Shown piece after piece: positions 1 to 13,159 of a stretch of 64,000 nt of DNA (position 1 is its first letter; every line of letters begins with the position of its first letter). The position numbers and the translations under genes are program-made. Origin of the DNA: Liquidambar formosana (Eukaryota > Streptophyta > Magnoliopsida > Saxifragales > Altingiaceae); assembly GCA_039720395.1 (NCBI GenBank), contig CM077828.1, forward strand, positions 22,920,717-22,984,716, written 5' to 3'. The notes under the pieces were generated by a model, which saw only the letters and a list, made by a program, of their open reading frames with translations, searched no databases and was not told the DNA's origin.

Positions 1-368
1 TTTCCTAAAATATTATTGCTCTCTGGTGGCTTGATATGATTTCTTGCTCATGGCTATGTTAGTTGTCATTTGGATATTATTTATCACCCTATCTGGTTTT
101 TATTGATGAACTGGACTGGTCATATGCAGGATGAGGTTTTGAGGGTTGGAATATGGCAATTGGAGTGACACTTAAATGTACAGTGAAGAGGTGTGCTTCT
201 ATACATGATTGTATGTGGATTAAAGTTGCATACTGGTTGGGACTTCACATATATCATTTTTAATGGAAATTCAGAATATGGAAGTTTTTGAACTTATTTC
301 TCTCTTTTAGGTAGTGTTTTTTCCCTCCCAAAATCTTAGCTGCGGAAAATTTGAGGGCTGGATTATTA
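1..368 (+). other. 5' leader and upstream region of gene A
   Basis: No coding region is visible here. The tract ending at position 310 (pyrimidine-rich, then TTTTAG) looks like the 3' splice site of an intron in the 5' untranslated region. The transcribed leader just before the ATG at 369 would then begin near 311, and an upstream leader exon may lie near or beyond the left edge of the window. This is inference from splice-site appearance only. Confidence 0.45.
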
Positions 369-3300
369 ATGCCTGGCAACGAAGTTGGTGACAGGGTCCA
401 CAATTTCTTTGACCAAGACAGCTTGACCCAGAGCCGGCATCATTCACAGGCTGTGGACGGGAATTGGCCGGTGCTAAGTAATAATCTGTGGGTTGGAAAC
501 CAGAGAGAGATTGGTGCACCTCTGATTTCCAATTCCAAAAGTATTAACGTGCAGCATTCAGGTATCAATAATTTTACCTCCAAATTGGTTGGTTTGTAAT
601 CCTTTGTAACGTTTTCCCTAAAGCATCTCATTAGAACTGAGTTATTTTGTTTTCTTTTTTCATTTTGTTTTTAGTATGAGACTGAGGATCTCATGGTTTT
701 GAAATATACATTTGTCGGCTGCTTTGAAGTTCCGGTTCCAGATTTAAATATTTCTTCCCTTTTCTTTTAGCTCTAGCAGCAGATTCTGAAAGAGGACACG
801 CTAGTCAGTCTTCACGAGTGCCACATGGCTTGAACTTTACTCAATCAACTTTGAGGCCCGAATTTTCCAAAATTCAGTCTCAAAACCAGCAGTCAAATTT
901 GAATGGCTATATGCATGGGCATCAGGTATTCCAGACAAGGCAGAATGAAGCAAACTTTTTGGGAGTGGATACAGAACCTGATCAGCATAATCTAACTTCC
1001 AGAGGCTTATTTATTCTTGAATCACAGCGAGGGAATGGTCCTGATCATCATAAGAAAGGTCCAATGAGGTTGGAAGCTACTGAATCTCCTGTTAATTTTG
1101 ATTTTCTTGGTGGTCAACAGCAAATGAGTGGCCAGCAACCCGGCATGCTGCAATCTTTGCCAAGGCAGCAGCAGTCTGGGTTTGGTGACATGCAGCTACT
1201 GCAGCAACAAGTCATGCTCAAGCAAATGCAAGAACTTCAGAGGCAGCAACAACTTCAGCAACAAGAAGTTAGGCAACAAAATTCAATAAATCGTATATCC
1301 TCAGCTGCAAAACAGCCAGCTGGTAATCAACCTCCAGCCCTGATTAATGGTACTCCTGTCCATGATGGATCCAATTATGCGTGGCCACCTGAGCTTATGA
1401 CAGGTAACTCAAGCTGGTTGCAGCGTGGTGCATCTCCAGTCATGCAAGGGTCCTCTAATGGACTTATGTTTTCCCCCGAGCAAGGCCAGGCAATGCGTAT
1501 GATGGGTTTGGTTCCTCAACAGGTTGATCAATCTCTTTATGGGTTTCCTATCTCTAGCGCAAGAGGCACTTCGAGTCAATATTCTAATAACCAAATAGAT
1601 AAACCCACAATGCAGCAAATATCATCCTCCAGTAATTCTTTTCCAGGGAATCAGTATGCCGTTTCTCCAGATCAGGTTAGCATGCAGGATGGAACTTTTG
1701 TTTCTAGACCAGGATTTCAAGGGAAGAATTTTTTTGGGCATGCTCCTGGTCAAGGTTTAAATAGTGGGGTTGTTTGGGAAAACTCTCAACAAGTTCATTC
1801 CCAACAAAGAAATGCATCTGTGCAGGAGTTCCGGGGGAGGCAAGAGGTAGCTGGTTTGTCAGAAACATTACAGGAAAAAACAGTGATGCAGGTTGCCCCT
1901 TCACAGAGTGTGGTTCCTCTAGATCCAACTGAAGAAAAAATTTTGTTTGGTACGGACGACAATCTTTGGGATGCCTTTGGCAGGAGCACCAGCGTGGCCA
2001 CAGGGGGCTATAATCTGTTGGATGGTACCGATTATCCGAATGCATTTCCTACCATGCAAAGTGGGAGTTGGAGTGCTCTCATGCAGTCTGCTGTAGCAGA
2101 AACTTCCAGTGGTGATGTAGGGCTACAGGAAGAGTGGAGTGGTCTGACGTTTCCGAATAGTGAACTTCCCACTGGGAATCACCAGCCTTCAGCATTCAAT
2201 GACAGTGGGAAACAGCAAACAGTTTGGGCTGATAACAACTCACAGAATGCAGCTTCATTGATTTCTAGACCTTTTCCGCTGTCTGATGGTGCCGATACGA
2301 GTACTAATTATGGTAGTGTCCCGGGTTTTCAGCAGTCAGGACTAAAATATTCAGGTGAAAAGAATGAGAGGTTTCAGTCCAACTCTTCTCACAGATCCAT
2401 TCAGCAGTCATCGGAAGAAGGAAGTAAATGGTTGGATTGCGGTCCTCTACAAAAGCCACTTGCTGAAGGGAGTCAAATTTATGGAAATGCTGCTCATTCT
2501 TCAGATGCAAAATTCAATGCTAAGAGCATTTCGGGTTCGTGGACCCATCAACAGAGCACATCCTCACATAACACTGGCAGCCAACCATGCAATAAACCAA
2601 ATGGTTCGAATTTTATGGAGACTGTATCACACAGTGGGGATGCTACATTGAAAATATCTGAGATTGAAAACTCACTTCCAATTTCTCATAGTAATGAACG
2701 TAAGAGAGCCATGCATGAGGAAATGGATCATGGTGCTGCTGCATGGAGGGCTGATTCTGTTCCTAATTCAGCTATTGAATTGGAGCATGTTAAATCTGCC
2801 ATGGGAACTCAACAGGTCAACAGAGAAGATCCTAATCTGAATAATGTGTCTACAATGCTAAATTCAAGTACTACAAAGGGCAACCAGGAAACCAGCCAAC
2901 AGATTCCTAATAGTCATCACCTTGATTACTGGAAACGTGCTGATACTTCAATGAACTCTAGGGGAGGTGAAGGTTCAGGGAAATACCAGCATCATCTGGG
3001 CAAGGGCCCTCAAATTTTGGAGTCGTCTGTGAATAGCTCTGACAAGGGGGCAGTTGAAATGCACGAGATGGATGATAAAAAAGAGAACTCTAGTGACAGT
3101 TATCGCTCTAACTTATCCCACCATGCTTCCACCGGTGGTATGAGAGAAAATGTTTGGTTAGATGCGAGTGAATCACGTACTTTGCCTGGGGGCAAGCAAA
3201 AGTCATCAGTTCAGATTGGTCGGAAATCTTCAGGGTCTCGCAGATTTCAGTATCATCCAATGGGAAATTTGGATGAGGATGTGGAACCTTATTATGGAAC

Positions 3301-6300
3301 TAAGCATGTTACACATTCACAGGCCATGTCCCAGCAGGGCTCTCGAGGATTAAAAAGTCATGACCAAGGGTACTTTGGGCAGTCGAAATTTGTTGGTCAC
3401 GTTACAAAAAATTCTATGGAAATGGAAAAGGTGATTGTTGGCCTTTACTATATTTTAAAATAATGCCGATGGCTTTGTCTTTTCAAAGTATTAAGAGAGG
3501 AAATGTTAATGTTCTTTTATTCACAGGGGCACTTACCTGATTCTCAAGGAGACAACAAAGGTTTGGATGAGGTACCTTCCAGAGGCATTCTTCCAGGATT
3601 TGTCTCTAATGTGTCTGCTCCCTTTGACAGATCTGTTGGTATTTATGCCCCAAACAAGACTGCTCACTCAAGGTAGTTTATTATTTGAGGTTTTGCTATT
3701 TATTTGTTTTAGCCTTGATTTCATAAGGATTTATCAGTTATATTACTGTTGGTTGTTCTTTTTAGTGAATGTTGATTATGATATATAAAATTTGTTCATA
3801 CTTCGCATTACTTTGGAATGACTATTACTTTTCTCAGTGCCTCAAGTTGTTTATAATTTACATTTTTATTTTGCTCCCCCTTTTTTGTTCTGTTCTGTTT
3901 TTTATTTTTTATTTTTTATTTTTGGCAATGATTACTCGAATGAGTTGAGTTGTAAGCTATGGCTGTTCTCATTCATTTCAGTCATAATATGCTTGAGCTC
4001 CTTCACAAGGTGGATCAATCAAGGGAACATGGTACCGCAACACACTTAAGCCCTTCCGACCGCAATCCATCGTCTGAGATGGCTGAAGGAGAAACTTCTG
4101 ATGGATCTGTTGGTCACCTTCAGCGAAATCAGTCTTCAGTGTCTCAAGGTTTTGGTTTACAACTGGCCCCTCCATCTCAAAGATTGCCTGTTCAAAATCG
4201 TGCCTTAGCTTCTCAGAGCTCCTCTCCTACAGCTAATTCTCTCAGTTCGAGTCTTTTTACTCCTGAGATGAGAGACAAGGGCCATAAATGGTTGGTTCCT
4301 GTGGATTCTAATCAATCTTTACCTCCTTCCCGAGAAACATCACAAGGTGAATTCAGGAACAGTAAATCTGGTATTCCAGGACAAACTGTCAATGAGGCCT
4401 CACTGTATAATGCTCAGGGAAACTTTTCTGCCTCATTGACATCTGGTTTTCCCTATTCGAGAAGTCAGCTTCAAAGTCAGCATGTGACTGGTGTAAGTGG
4501 ACAAGTGACAACAAATCAGTCTGCCAATGTATCTTTTGATAGGCTTGCTCGTTTTAAACATATAGACGACTCTCATGACAGAGCTCAGACTGGTCAATCT
4601 TCACCAGCATCACTGCCTGACACAGCTGGCAGTACTCCACATAATAACCTTGCTTCCCCAGCAAACACGTCCCAGCCAAGTAGTACCAACCAATCCCATC
4701 ATGTAAGAGTTCTAACTGAACAAATACCAGTGTCAGACGCTGTGGCAGTCTCAGAGCCTCCTGTAACATCTGGCATGTCTCAACGGGGCCCCTTTTCGAC
4801 AATGTTACCTAATGCCTGGACCAATGTTTCAACCCAGCAACGTTTATTAAGTGCCCAAACTCGCAAGGCTCCTTCCAGCTTGTTTGATTCCCATCTTCAA
4901 TCAAATAATAATTCAGGCACAACTTCCTCTGCCCCACAGAAGGGAGATGATCTAGATGCCCAGAAGGGTGGGGATGGTGCATCTGAGTCTGGTGCATGTT
5001 CCATGAACTCACAGGGTTTTGTTTGCGGGGAAGAGCAACCAGTGAAAGAAAGCCCCTGGAAGCAACTATCATCTGAGAACATTGACCCAGCTCAACATGC
5101 AATGAATGCACAAGGGAAAGGATCCGTTGTTAAGCATCTTTCTGATGCATCTCTTCCTAACACTGCTGCTACCCAAAGAGATATTGAAGCCTTTGGCCGT
5201 TCTTTAAAACCAGACAACAATTTGCATCGAAATTACTCATTACTGCATCAAGTGCAGGCCATGAAGAGTAAGGAGACTGATCCAAGTAACAGAGGCTTGA
5301 AGAGATTTAAGGGACCAGATTGTGGCCCAGATGCTCAGCAGTTAGCTCCTAGAGTAGGTCAGCATTTACCGTATGGGTTCAATTCTGGGGCCAGAGATGT
5401 ATCAGTTAATCGTGCCCCAGTTCCGTCTAGAGATTTGAAGATGCTAAGCTTTTCCACAGAATCAGGGGATAATCGGGATAGAAATGCATTTGCTCAGCTT
5501 GGAAATATACCTTCCCAGGATACGGTTGCATTTGGTCGGAATGATTCTCAGAATGACTCTAGTACTAATAATGCAGCTTCTGTTAGATCTGAGCATTCTC
5601 AGATTAGTCCCCTGATGGCACCTTCCTGGTTTGATCAGTATGGAACCTTTAAAAATGGGCAGATGCTACATATGTATGATGCACGGAAAACCGCCACTTT
5701 GAAGACTATGGAACAGCCATTTATTATTGGAAAGTCTTCTGATAGTTTGCATGCACAGAGTCGAATGGAGCATGTAAATGCTGCTGCTGATACCAGTCAG
5801 GTTGGTGATGTTCGGCAAAGTTCAACCCTGGCATCAATAGCTACTGAGCATTTCTCCTCTCCGTGTTTGTTGCCTCCTGCTGTGACTGATCAAAGTTTGG
5901 TGGTTGTGAGACCAAAGAAGCGCAAAAGTGTGACATCAGAGCTTCTACCATGGCATAAAGAAGTGACACAGGGTTCCCAAAGGGTTCAGAATATCAGGTG
6001 CTTGTCATAAACAGTACATTTATCACCCTTTTTTAAAATTCCTTACTTTCACATTTCCCCAACTTAAATGTAACAGTAGATTTGCTTACATCAATTTGAT
6101 CACACACAAAATGGTTGCTGATTTTTTAATTTTAATTTTCTTTATCTAGTAGACTAGAACATTACTGAATTTGTTTTATGATGTTTATTTATTTTTCATT
6201 ATTAATATTATTTTAATTTGTTGGTTTTTTAATATGTGGAAAGTTTTATTGTTTTCAGCATGGCAGAAATAGACTGGGCCCAAGCAGCTAATCGACTGGT

Positions 6301-7875
6301 TGAGAAGGTATGCTCATAGTTGAACTGGTTTCACTAACTTCAGTGATTTATTTTGTCCTTGTAAACCTCTCATTATTTTCCTAGACCTCTAATGGCTTTA
6401 TTTCTGATTACAGGTAGAAGATGAAGCCGAGATGATTGAAGATGGACCACCGATGCATAGACCGAGTAGAAGGCTCATCTTGACCACGCAGCTTATGCAG
6501 CAACTGCTTCGCCCTCCTCCAGCATTAGTTCTCTCTGCAGATGCCACTTCAAACTATGAGACTGTGGCTTACTTTGCTGCAAGATTAGCATTAGGTGATG
6601 CATGCAGCCTAGTCTCTTGCTCAGGAAGTGATTCCTCTGCGCCTCTTGACAGCGGAAACCTGTAAGAATTGCTATTGTATTATGTGAAATTGTTCTTGTA
6701 TGCTCAGGCTGGATCACATTTAATATTTATAGGTATAGTGCAGGTTTTATTTGATCCCTTGTAATAACAAATTAAAAATTTTTTTTTTTAAAATTTTTTT
6801 TAGCCTGTTGGAGAAACTTAAAACGTCAGAGAGAATTGGTGATCAGTACTTTTTAAAAGTTATGGAAGACTTCGTTGCTAGAGCAAGGAATCTGGAAAAT
6901 GATTTGTTGAGGTAACTTTCCATGTCTTTAGTTTTTATTTATATATACATATATTGAATTTTTGCCTTTTAATATTAATCCGTCACCTCTTTAACAGTAC
7001 ATCTCCATTGGCTTTGTAGCCTGATGGCATCTCTCCCACTCTTGAAAGGGGGAGGTCTTGGGTTCAATTATCATGCTGAACAAGGGGAGGGAGAGAGAGA
7101 GAGAGAGAGATGGCCCTAGGTAGAGCAGATTGACAGATCTGTATTGCTGACCCCAAATGGTTGGGATTAGGCTTTGTTGAGATGAATATTGTCTTCTATC
7201 CCTACATTTTTTTGATGGTCTTCTATCCCTACGTTGTGTCTTTTCTTTTCACTGCTGAGGCTTGGTCCTTCACGAGTTTTCAGATTGAGTAGGATAGTGT
7301 TGTGTAACCACTTCATTTGAATTCCAGAATACAATTGAAGGGAAATTATTTAAGAACAGGATAACAACCATGCTTTGTGGTTACATCTTGTTCTGTAAGT
7401 TGGAACATTTCATGTAATAGGTGTGACAGAAGTGAGGATGTTTAGATGGATGGTTATAGATTTATGGGACTAGGAAAGATAAACCTAGAAGCTGAATGCC
7501 TTCAAGAAGAATTATTTTAGAGACTTATAGGTAATCAGGAGAATTTTTATTTATTTATTTGTTAGTATTATTTTTTACTATACTCTCTCTTTCTCTCAAA
7601 ATTTTTTTCTTTCTTTTAAAGCCGCTTTTTAATTATGCAGATTGGACAAGAGAGCCTCAATCTTAGATTTGAGAGTGGAATGCCAGGATCTAGAGAAGTT
7701 CTCTGTCATCAATCGTTTTGCCAAGTTTCATGGCCGGGGGCAAGCTGATGGGGCCGAGACCTCATCGTCCTCTGATGCACCTGCGAATGCTCAGAAAACC
7801 TGCCCCCAGAGATATGTTACCGCACTTCCAATGCCTAGGAATCTCCCTGACAGGGTACAATGTCTTTCACTTTGA
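369..7875 (+). CDS. Gene A: large Q/S/N-rich plant protein (dentin sialophosphoprotein-related family), 1884 aa, 8 coding exons
   Basis: Coding exons read 369-561, 771-3430, 3527-3672, 3982-5997, 6259-6307, 6414-6661, 6804-6911 and 7641-7875. All have GT-AG borders, phases join correctly, and the sum is 5655 nt. The N-terminus starts MPGNEVGDRVHNFF, which I recall as the start of the Arabidopsis At5g07940/At5g07970/At5g07980 proteins. Residues about 182-235 are glutamine-rich and could form a coiled coil. The middle is low-complexity and rich in Ser, Asn and Gln. A basic RPKKRK at about residue 1643 is a candidate nuclear localisation signal. The last 200 residues (exons 5-8) are charged, helical and the most conserved-looking part. 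No catalytic domain is visible and the molecular role is unknown; a nuclear scaffold is my guess. Exon 2 reads open for 33 nt past its donor, so intron retention would give a short product. Confidence 0.88.
7015..7186 (+). repeat. SINE-like element in intron 7 of gene A
   Basis: The start resembles tRNA-derived promoter boxes: a box-A-like TAGCCTGATGG, then box-B-like GGGTTCAATTA about 35 bases on. The end carries CCCCAAATGGTTGGGATTAG, typical of the 3' end of plant SINEs. A (GA)n run sits inside. A 15-base direct repeat (7191-7205 and 7218-7232) follows, but it does not flank the element. Confidence 0.55.
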
Positions 7876-9322
7876 TCATTAATTAATTGATTTTTCCCCC
7901 CTTTAGTCGGTCAATTGTCTCCACATTCCTCATGCTTCTCTGGTCTATTTTCTTCTCACTTTTATACTACAACTTGGACCACCACAATAGAACCACACAA
8001 ATTGGAATGCAGGAGAAGAATGGATATTAGATTGTCTCCTTAAAAGCAATGGAGGCTGTTTGATCTTTTTCAATTTAGGCCATTGATGTCATTCTTGAGA
8101 AATTATAAGTTGGTCTTTGTATATTTCTATGGAAGTTAAAAGAAACTTGGGATGCCCCAACATTTTTTCAGTAAATGGGGAGAACAGAAGCACAGCCTGG
8201 TTTCGGATAAGTGTTCAGATGTAGTTAGCTAAATTTTCCGATATTTATATGTATTCTCATTCCTATGGCCTTGGAGCATCGTCTATGTGTCACAAATCAA
8301 TGGGTAAATATTATTTTGGTCGAGATCCCAAGTTTTGAATTTGCCAAATTTACGACAATATCTAGGCAACTTGACTTCTTTTGTTTTAATTTTTATTCGA
8401 CTTTGTTTTTTGGTTACAGCCTTTTGAATTTATATAGAATTTATGCCTTGCTTGTGCCGGAGCTCAGCCAAAATGATAGAAGGCTGAATTTTCCAAATTG
8501 TACCCAAAGTTTCCCACATCCTGTTCTAGAAATGGCTAAAGTTTCTGTCTATTCTTGAATTGGTTCAGTCGCTCTATCTGAATCCTTGAGTTGTTGCAAA
8601 TTTGGAGTGTACTATGACAGGTTCTAAAACATAGGGTGGTGTTTGGATGTTGCCTGGTAGTAGTGTAGCCACATGACCTAGATGAGGTTTCAAATATGAA
8701 GAATAACACTGTTTGGCACATAGGAAACTTGGTCCCAGGTTGGAAATGCGTTGTTGAAATGAATGGAAACATCTGGGAAATTTTGGAAATGTCTTCTGAG
8801 AATGCTCAGGAACCGTATGGAAAAAACTCCTGATACTCGAACGAAAGGACCTGCACGACTTTCATGGGTTTACCTACCAAGCCTAGAACCCCTGGACTGT
8901 GGCTCACAACGCATGCAAAGTCAATGACCTCCAATTTGGCCTGATGTCAAATTTTAGAGTTGCAATGGCCGTTGCATCATTATTATTTTTGATTAAACTG
9001 TGTTTGGGCAAATTTTTTGAAGGAAATCCCCTCCCCACGTGCCCCTTTCATGCTCCTTTCGCATGGTTGGATCATGTTAGCATCATGGAACTTACATTGG
9101 GACCTACCAAATGATGAGTCATGTTTACTTGTTTAGTGTTTCTCATTGTTAAAAGATCAACTCATTTAAATGATTCTGATCATTGGATTGAAACTATGAC
9201 CATTGGATTGAAACTATTTTTTTTTTTTCCTTGAGACATTTTAAATAATTTCATTACCATTACAATAACTTGATTGAAATCGAATGGCTTAGATCATTTA
9301 ATGGAGTCGATTTTTTTGAGAA
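7876..9322. other. Intergenic region between gene A and the Mutator-like element
   Basis: This holds the 3' untranslated region of gene A and AT-rich spacer. No open frame here resembles a protein I know. A short tandem duplication (a GACCATTGGATTGAAACTAT-like unit, about 9177-9219) and a poly-T tract are the only structures seen. Confidence 0.5.
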
Positions 9323-10076
9323 TATAATGTAGGGGAAATATCCAAAACCTCATTCAAATATAAAATCATTAGTATGAACTTACGCGATGCGCGGGAATTA
9401 CAAATAAATATGAAGACAACAAATAGTTTAATGATCCAGAGTTTAAGCCAACATGTTTTTATGTATGGTTCAACTCTTTGCATCCTTACTTTTAAAGCAA
9501 TGTGTTCATCTTCCCATTAGTTGTCTTGGATAGTTAGGGACTGTTACCTATATCCAACTTTTTTATAGCCCCCCCCCCCAAAAAAAAAAAAAGGGGACAA
9601 CCTGATTAATTGAAGACAAAATCTAGAAGTGTATAAATCCTGGAAAAAATATTTAATTCTTGATTGGATCAAAATCTAAAAAAGTATAAATCGAATCAGG
9701 AAAATACTGAAAAAAATATTTAATTCTTGATTAAATATGTTGTCAAATACACTTGAAAACCCACCAAATAAAACAATTGCTTATCTATAACAAACCAAGC
9801 ACTTAAGATTCTCCTTTTATATGTCTTGGTAAAAGTGTTATGAACTTATTTTGATAACTAATACAAAAATAATTATACAGGATCCCATGATTACTCATTA
9901 CTTATTTAGTCACTAACTGGTTATTTAAAAAATTAGCAATAGAAAACCCATACTAAATAATTGCTTATCTAGTCTGTATCTTTTTTCAAAAAGCAATTGG
10001 AAACCAATAATAAATAATTTATTTTTTAATATTACTCATGTCCTATAGATTTTATTTCATTTAAAAAATTAGTTCA

Positions 10077-10450
10077 TAAGGAAGAAAGAGGGAGAAGGGA
10101 GAATAAGGAGAGAGAAAGAGGAGAACAGAGAAAGTGAAGGAAGAGAGAGAGGGAAGGTGTACGGGGACGGGGAAGGAAAAAATAAAAGAAAGGATAAGGG
10201 AAAGGTAGAGAGAGAAGGAAGGTGTACGGGGAAGGGGAAGGGGAAGGGGAAGAGAGGTTTGAAAAAAAAAAAAAAAGAAAAAAAAGAAAAGGTGCTGACG
10301 TTGTGTGTGGGTGGAAAAAAAAAAAAGAAAAATGAAAAAAAAAAGGAAGGGATAAGGAAAAAGTAGAGGAAGTGGGAAGGTTATACGATTGGGGGAAGGA
10401 AGAAAATGTAGAGGTTGGGGGAAGGAAGAAAATGTAGAGAAAGTAGCTAA
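10077..10450. repeat. Purine-rich (GA/GGA) low-complexity tract
   Basis: The + strand is almost purely A and G for about 370 bases, with repeated GGAAGG, GAGAGA and poly-A runs. Open frames across it on both strands are compositional artefacts. Such tracts can form triplex DNA. Confidence 0.75.
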
Positions 10451-10544
10451 TATCATTTGTGGGGCTAAGGATGAGGAGAGGAATGGATTTTGAAGGGAAG
10501 GTTTATTAGAGAGACACTGAGGTCAACAAAAAAACTCTTAATTA

Positions 10545-11096
10545 TAGTATAGATAGATATCTAAAAATCTCATTAAATATTTTTTCTATCCATCTGATCC
10601 AAATAAAAAAGAATTATATCCATTAACTCCAATTAGTTAAATTTTTGTTTATTGTGGTTAAAAAAAAAAAGATTGATCTGATTAAAATGCCCTTATTTCA
10701 CAATGATATGTTTAATGACAAAAATGCATATTCAAGTGAATTTTCCCTTTTGCACCCTCTTTTCCCAAACTTGCATACTTGATCTCCTACTCTTTATTTT
10801 TCTTCTCCCTTCCCCCATGTGTACATTAGAGAAGAATTAATTAAAGATAGCTAATCTTTTTCTAATTACATTAAAAAGGATAAAATAGAAATTCAGTTAA
10901 ATATGCAATTTTTTTCATTAAACATATTAATGTCAAAAAAAGGGTATTTTAGTCAGATACTCTTTTCTTTTAACAATAGTAAACAAAAAATTAACTGGTT
11001 GGAGTTAATGGATATGATTATTTTTTATTTGGATTAGATGGATAGGAAAAATATTTAATGGAGTTTTTGGATATGAATTTATTTTTGAGGGAGTTT
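10545..11096. repeat. Long imperfect inverted repeat (about 210-bp arms) inside the Mutator-like element
   Basis: The left arm (about 10545-10753) matches the reverse complement of the right arm (about 10878-11096). Examples are TCTATCCATCTGATCCAAAT on the left against ATTTGGATTAGATGGATAGG on the right, and ATATCCATTAACTCCAA against TTGGAGTTAATGGATAT. A loop of about 120 bases separates the arms. A transcript through it would fold into a long hairpin. It is probably an older foldback MITE nested in, or forming the end of, the host element. Confidence 0.75.
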
Positions 11097-11119
11097 TTGG
11101 ATATTTCCCCTATAATGTA

Positions 11120-11867
11120 TTTAGTGGGACCTACTGTTTGGGTGGTCCTAATAGCATTTCCGTAATGATGGGGTTCAATTATATAGAAGGGGTATGAAAT
11201 GTGGCATGATTAAGGAGGTAGAGGATCTCCATCCAAAAATTTGTATTCGAGACTATGCCTCAGGCAATCCTCATCTTTTGAATCTATAACCAGCTAGGTT
11301 AAGGTGAGCCAACTCAGAAAATCATACAAAATGATGAATAATCATCCTGTAAATTACAAAATAATATTGGTTGGCTAAATTTAAGGTTGGTTGTTTTTTA
11401 AATAGATATGCTTGTGAAAAATCTTTGTTTGGGTCAACCCAGGGGTATGGCACTTGAGTCTTGGCGCTTATGTGTGGGTGAGCTGAGGGGCGTCTGCGCA
11501 TGTTCGAGCGATTAGTGTCACTTGTGCATATGGATACCCCTTTGTCAAATTGTCACCCCAAAAAAAGGAAAAATGAGGAAGGGAAATAAAATGGCCACAT
11601 TTTGGCATGTATTCTGGAAAGGCTGAACCTTATTTGTTTGGGCAGAAAATTTGCCATATTATTTTCATCCAAATTCTCCAACTTATTTTTGTATCTTGTA
11701 GGAGTCCAACTCAAAAAGAATTTTGCCGTAGTTGAGAATTTTAATTTTAATCTTAATTTTTGGGTAAGCCCACTCAAGCCATGGGCTACACAACAAGAGG
11801 TTGCTTATTCCAAACCCTGCAAGTCCCCACCCTGATGAAGGCCTAAGTCTTTGATAGTCTTTTCTTT
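11120..11867. other. Intergenic spacer
   Basis: No gene recognised. The stretch at 11405-11560 looks like dispersed plant repeat sequence, but I cannot assign a family. Confidence 0.4.
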
Positions 11868-12070
11868 TTTGATGACTTTTTTGATGACAAGAAAACCTTT
11901 CGGGCAAACCCCAGACCCATATAAGACTTCACAACTCATATGGATCAGATAAATCCAAACCCATGGGAACTATGAGATCTTGTGTAGGTGACCCAAAGGG
12001 TTTAGCAAGAGTTGAACAAACTCATGACCTTTGCTTCCTGAGGTGTAGTACCTTCCCAACTAAACTACCC
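11868..12070 (-). repeat. tRNA-derived SINE (Au-SINE-like), minus strand
   Basis: Read on the minus strand the element starts near 12070 with TAGTTTAGTTGGGAAGG (box A) and has GGTCATGAGTTTGTTCAA (box B) about 30 bases on. Both resemble the internal polymerase III promoter of Au-type plant SINEs. It ends with repeated GTCATCAAAAAA near 11868. The assignment rests on these boxes; no target duplication was confirmed. Confidence 0.6.
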
Positions 12071-13159
12071 TTTAAGGTTCTTTGGTATAGTCATTCATTG
12101 TGCCTATCATTAAACATTTAAAAAACAAGGTACATGAACACAATACCATGACATTTTGCCTACAAGCGCTTATAACCACAACAGACCCCCATTTTGTAGG
12201 AAATTGTACCATTTTTACCATGATAACATTTCAGCACCATTTAAATTACATGAAATTTAGATGATAATGTTAGACAAGAATAAACTATTTGCATTATCAT
12301 AAAGAATGACTACTATTTATCCTACGTGAAGTCATTGAATCAAGTCGAAGTTTAATTAAGAGAACGTAAAATTTCCATTATTGTAATAATCATAAATAAA
12401 TTAATTGAAATGACAAATAATGGTTCACCTTAATGCCAATAATGCTATTTGAGCAACTAGTTCATCTCATATTTGCCTGTCATAGAAAAATGCCCAACAG
12501 CCCTTCAACAGAAACACCATGACTATCAGATGATGGCCCCAACTCCATCATTGTGGTACACATGCTCGGGGACTGCCGGCAAGCATTGCTTCTTTTATGG
12601 TGGAAGTTATGGAAGGCTCTTCTCATGACCCCCACAGGCAAGGTGGCTTGAATGAATACCACATACGTTTAAAAGTGAAACTCTGCATAAATCTGTAAGT
12701 ACATGAACTGAGAAGCCACATAATTTAAGGTCACAAAAACAGTTGTGTCATGCAAATCTCTTCTTATCGTGGAGCCGTGCAACCCTCTAGCTCATATTTG
12801 GTGTAGTGTATCCAAAGTAATGATTGATAAATGATCTGACACCCAAAAACTTTCATTTACTTCTCATCATCATGTAATAAGTATCGCAGTTATTGGAAAC
12901 TTTGATAGTACCTTCCAAGATTTCGGATTTGAATTTCTGCAAAAAATCATAAATAACTTGAATCCATATGATGTCCAGATCCCAAGACTTCACCGCCAAA
13001 GATTTATAAATCTTGCTTGGAACAAATCCCCAAGGAATTACCGTAAAATGCTTAGGTGTCTGTAATTCAACCATCCCATTCTTCTGGCCTTTTAAAGGTT
13101 TGTAATGGATGTCTGATGGATTCATTCCAACAGTATTCTTCTTCTACCAGAGAATGGCT
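12071..13159 (-). other. 3' flank / probable 3' UTR of gene B
   Basis: AT-rich DNA downstream (minus strand) of the gene B stop codon at 13160-13162. A 90-codon open frame (12853-13125, -) starts 35 bases past the stop but has no recognisable domain. It is more likely 3' UTR than a second gene. Confidence 0.4.

Larger units (their letters stand above)
9332..11110. mobile_element. Non-autonomous Mutator-like element (1779 bp) with 9-bp target duplication
   Basis: The ends are inverted: GGGGAAATATCCAAAA at 9332 and its reverse complement ending at 11110, with weaker pairing for about 12 more bases. The flanks are an identical 9-bp duplication, TATAATGTA, at 9323-9331 and 11111-11119. A 9-bp duplication is the hallmark of Mutator-like elements. 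No transposase is visible. The interior contains a poly-C/poly-A tract (about 9571-9592), a purine-rich tract and a long inverted repeat near the right end, so it is a composite or has captured other repeats. Confidence 0.8.

Noticed and set aside
2304..2510. Antisense and alternate-frame ORFs inside the large exons of gene A
   Set aside because: Shadows of the long Q/S/N-rich reading frame without any independent evidence.
10061..10456. Long frames on both strands in the purine tract
   Set aside because: Pure low-complexity Lys/Glu/Gly or Phe/Ser/Leu strings caused by base composition.
12853..13125. 90-codon frame on the minus strand just downstream of gene B
   Set aside because: No similarity I recognise, atypical composition, and it lies where the 3' UTR of gene B should be.
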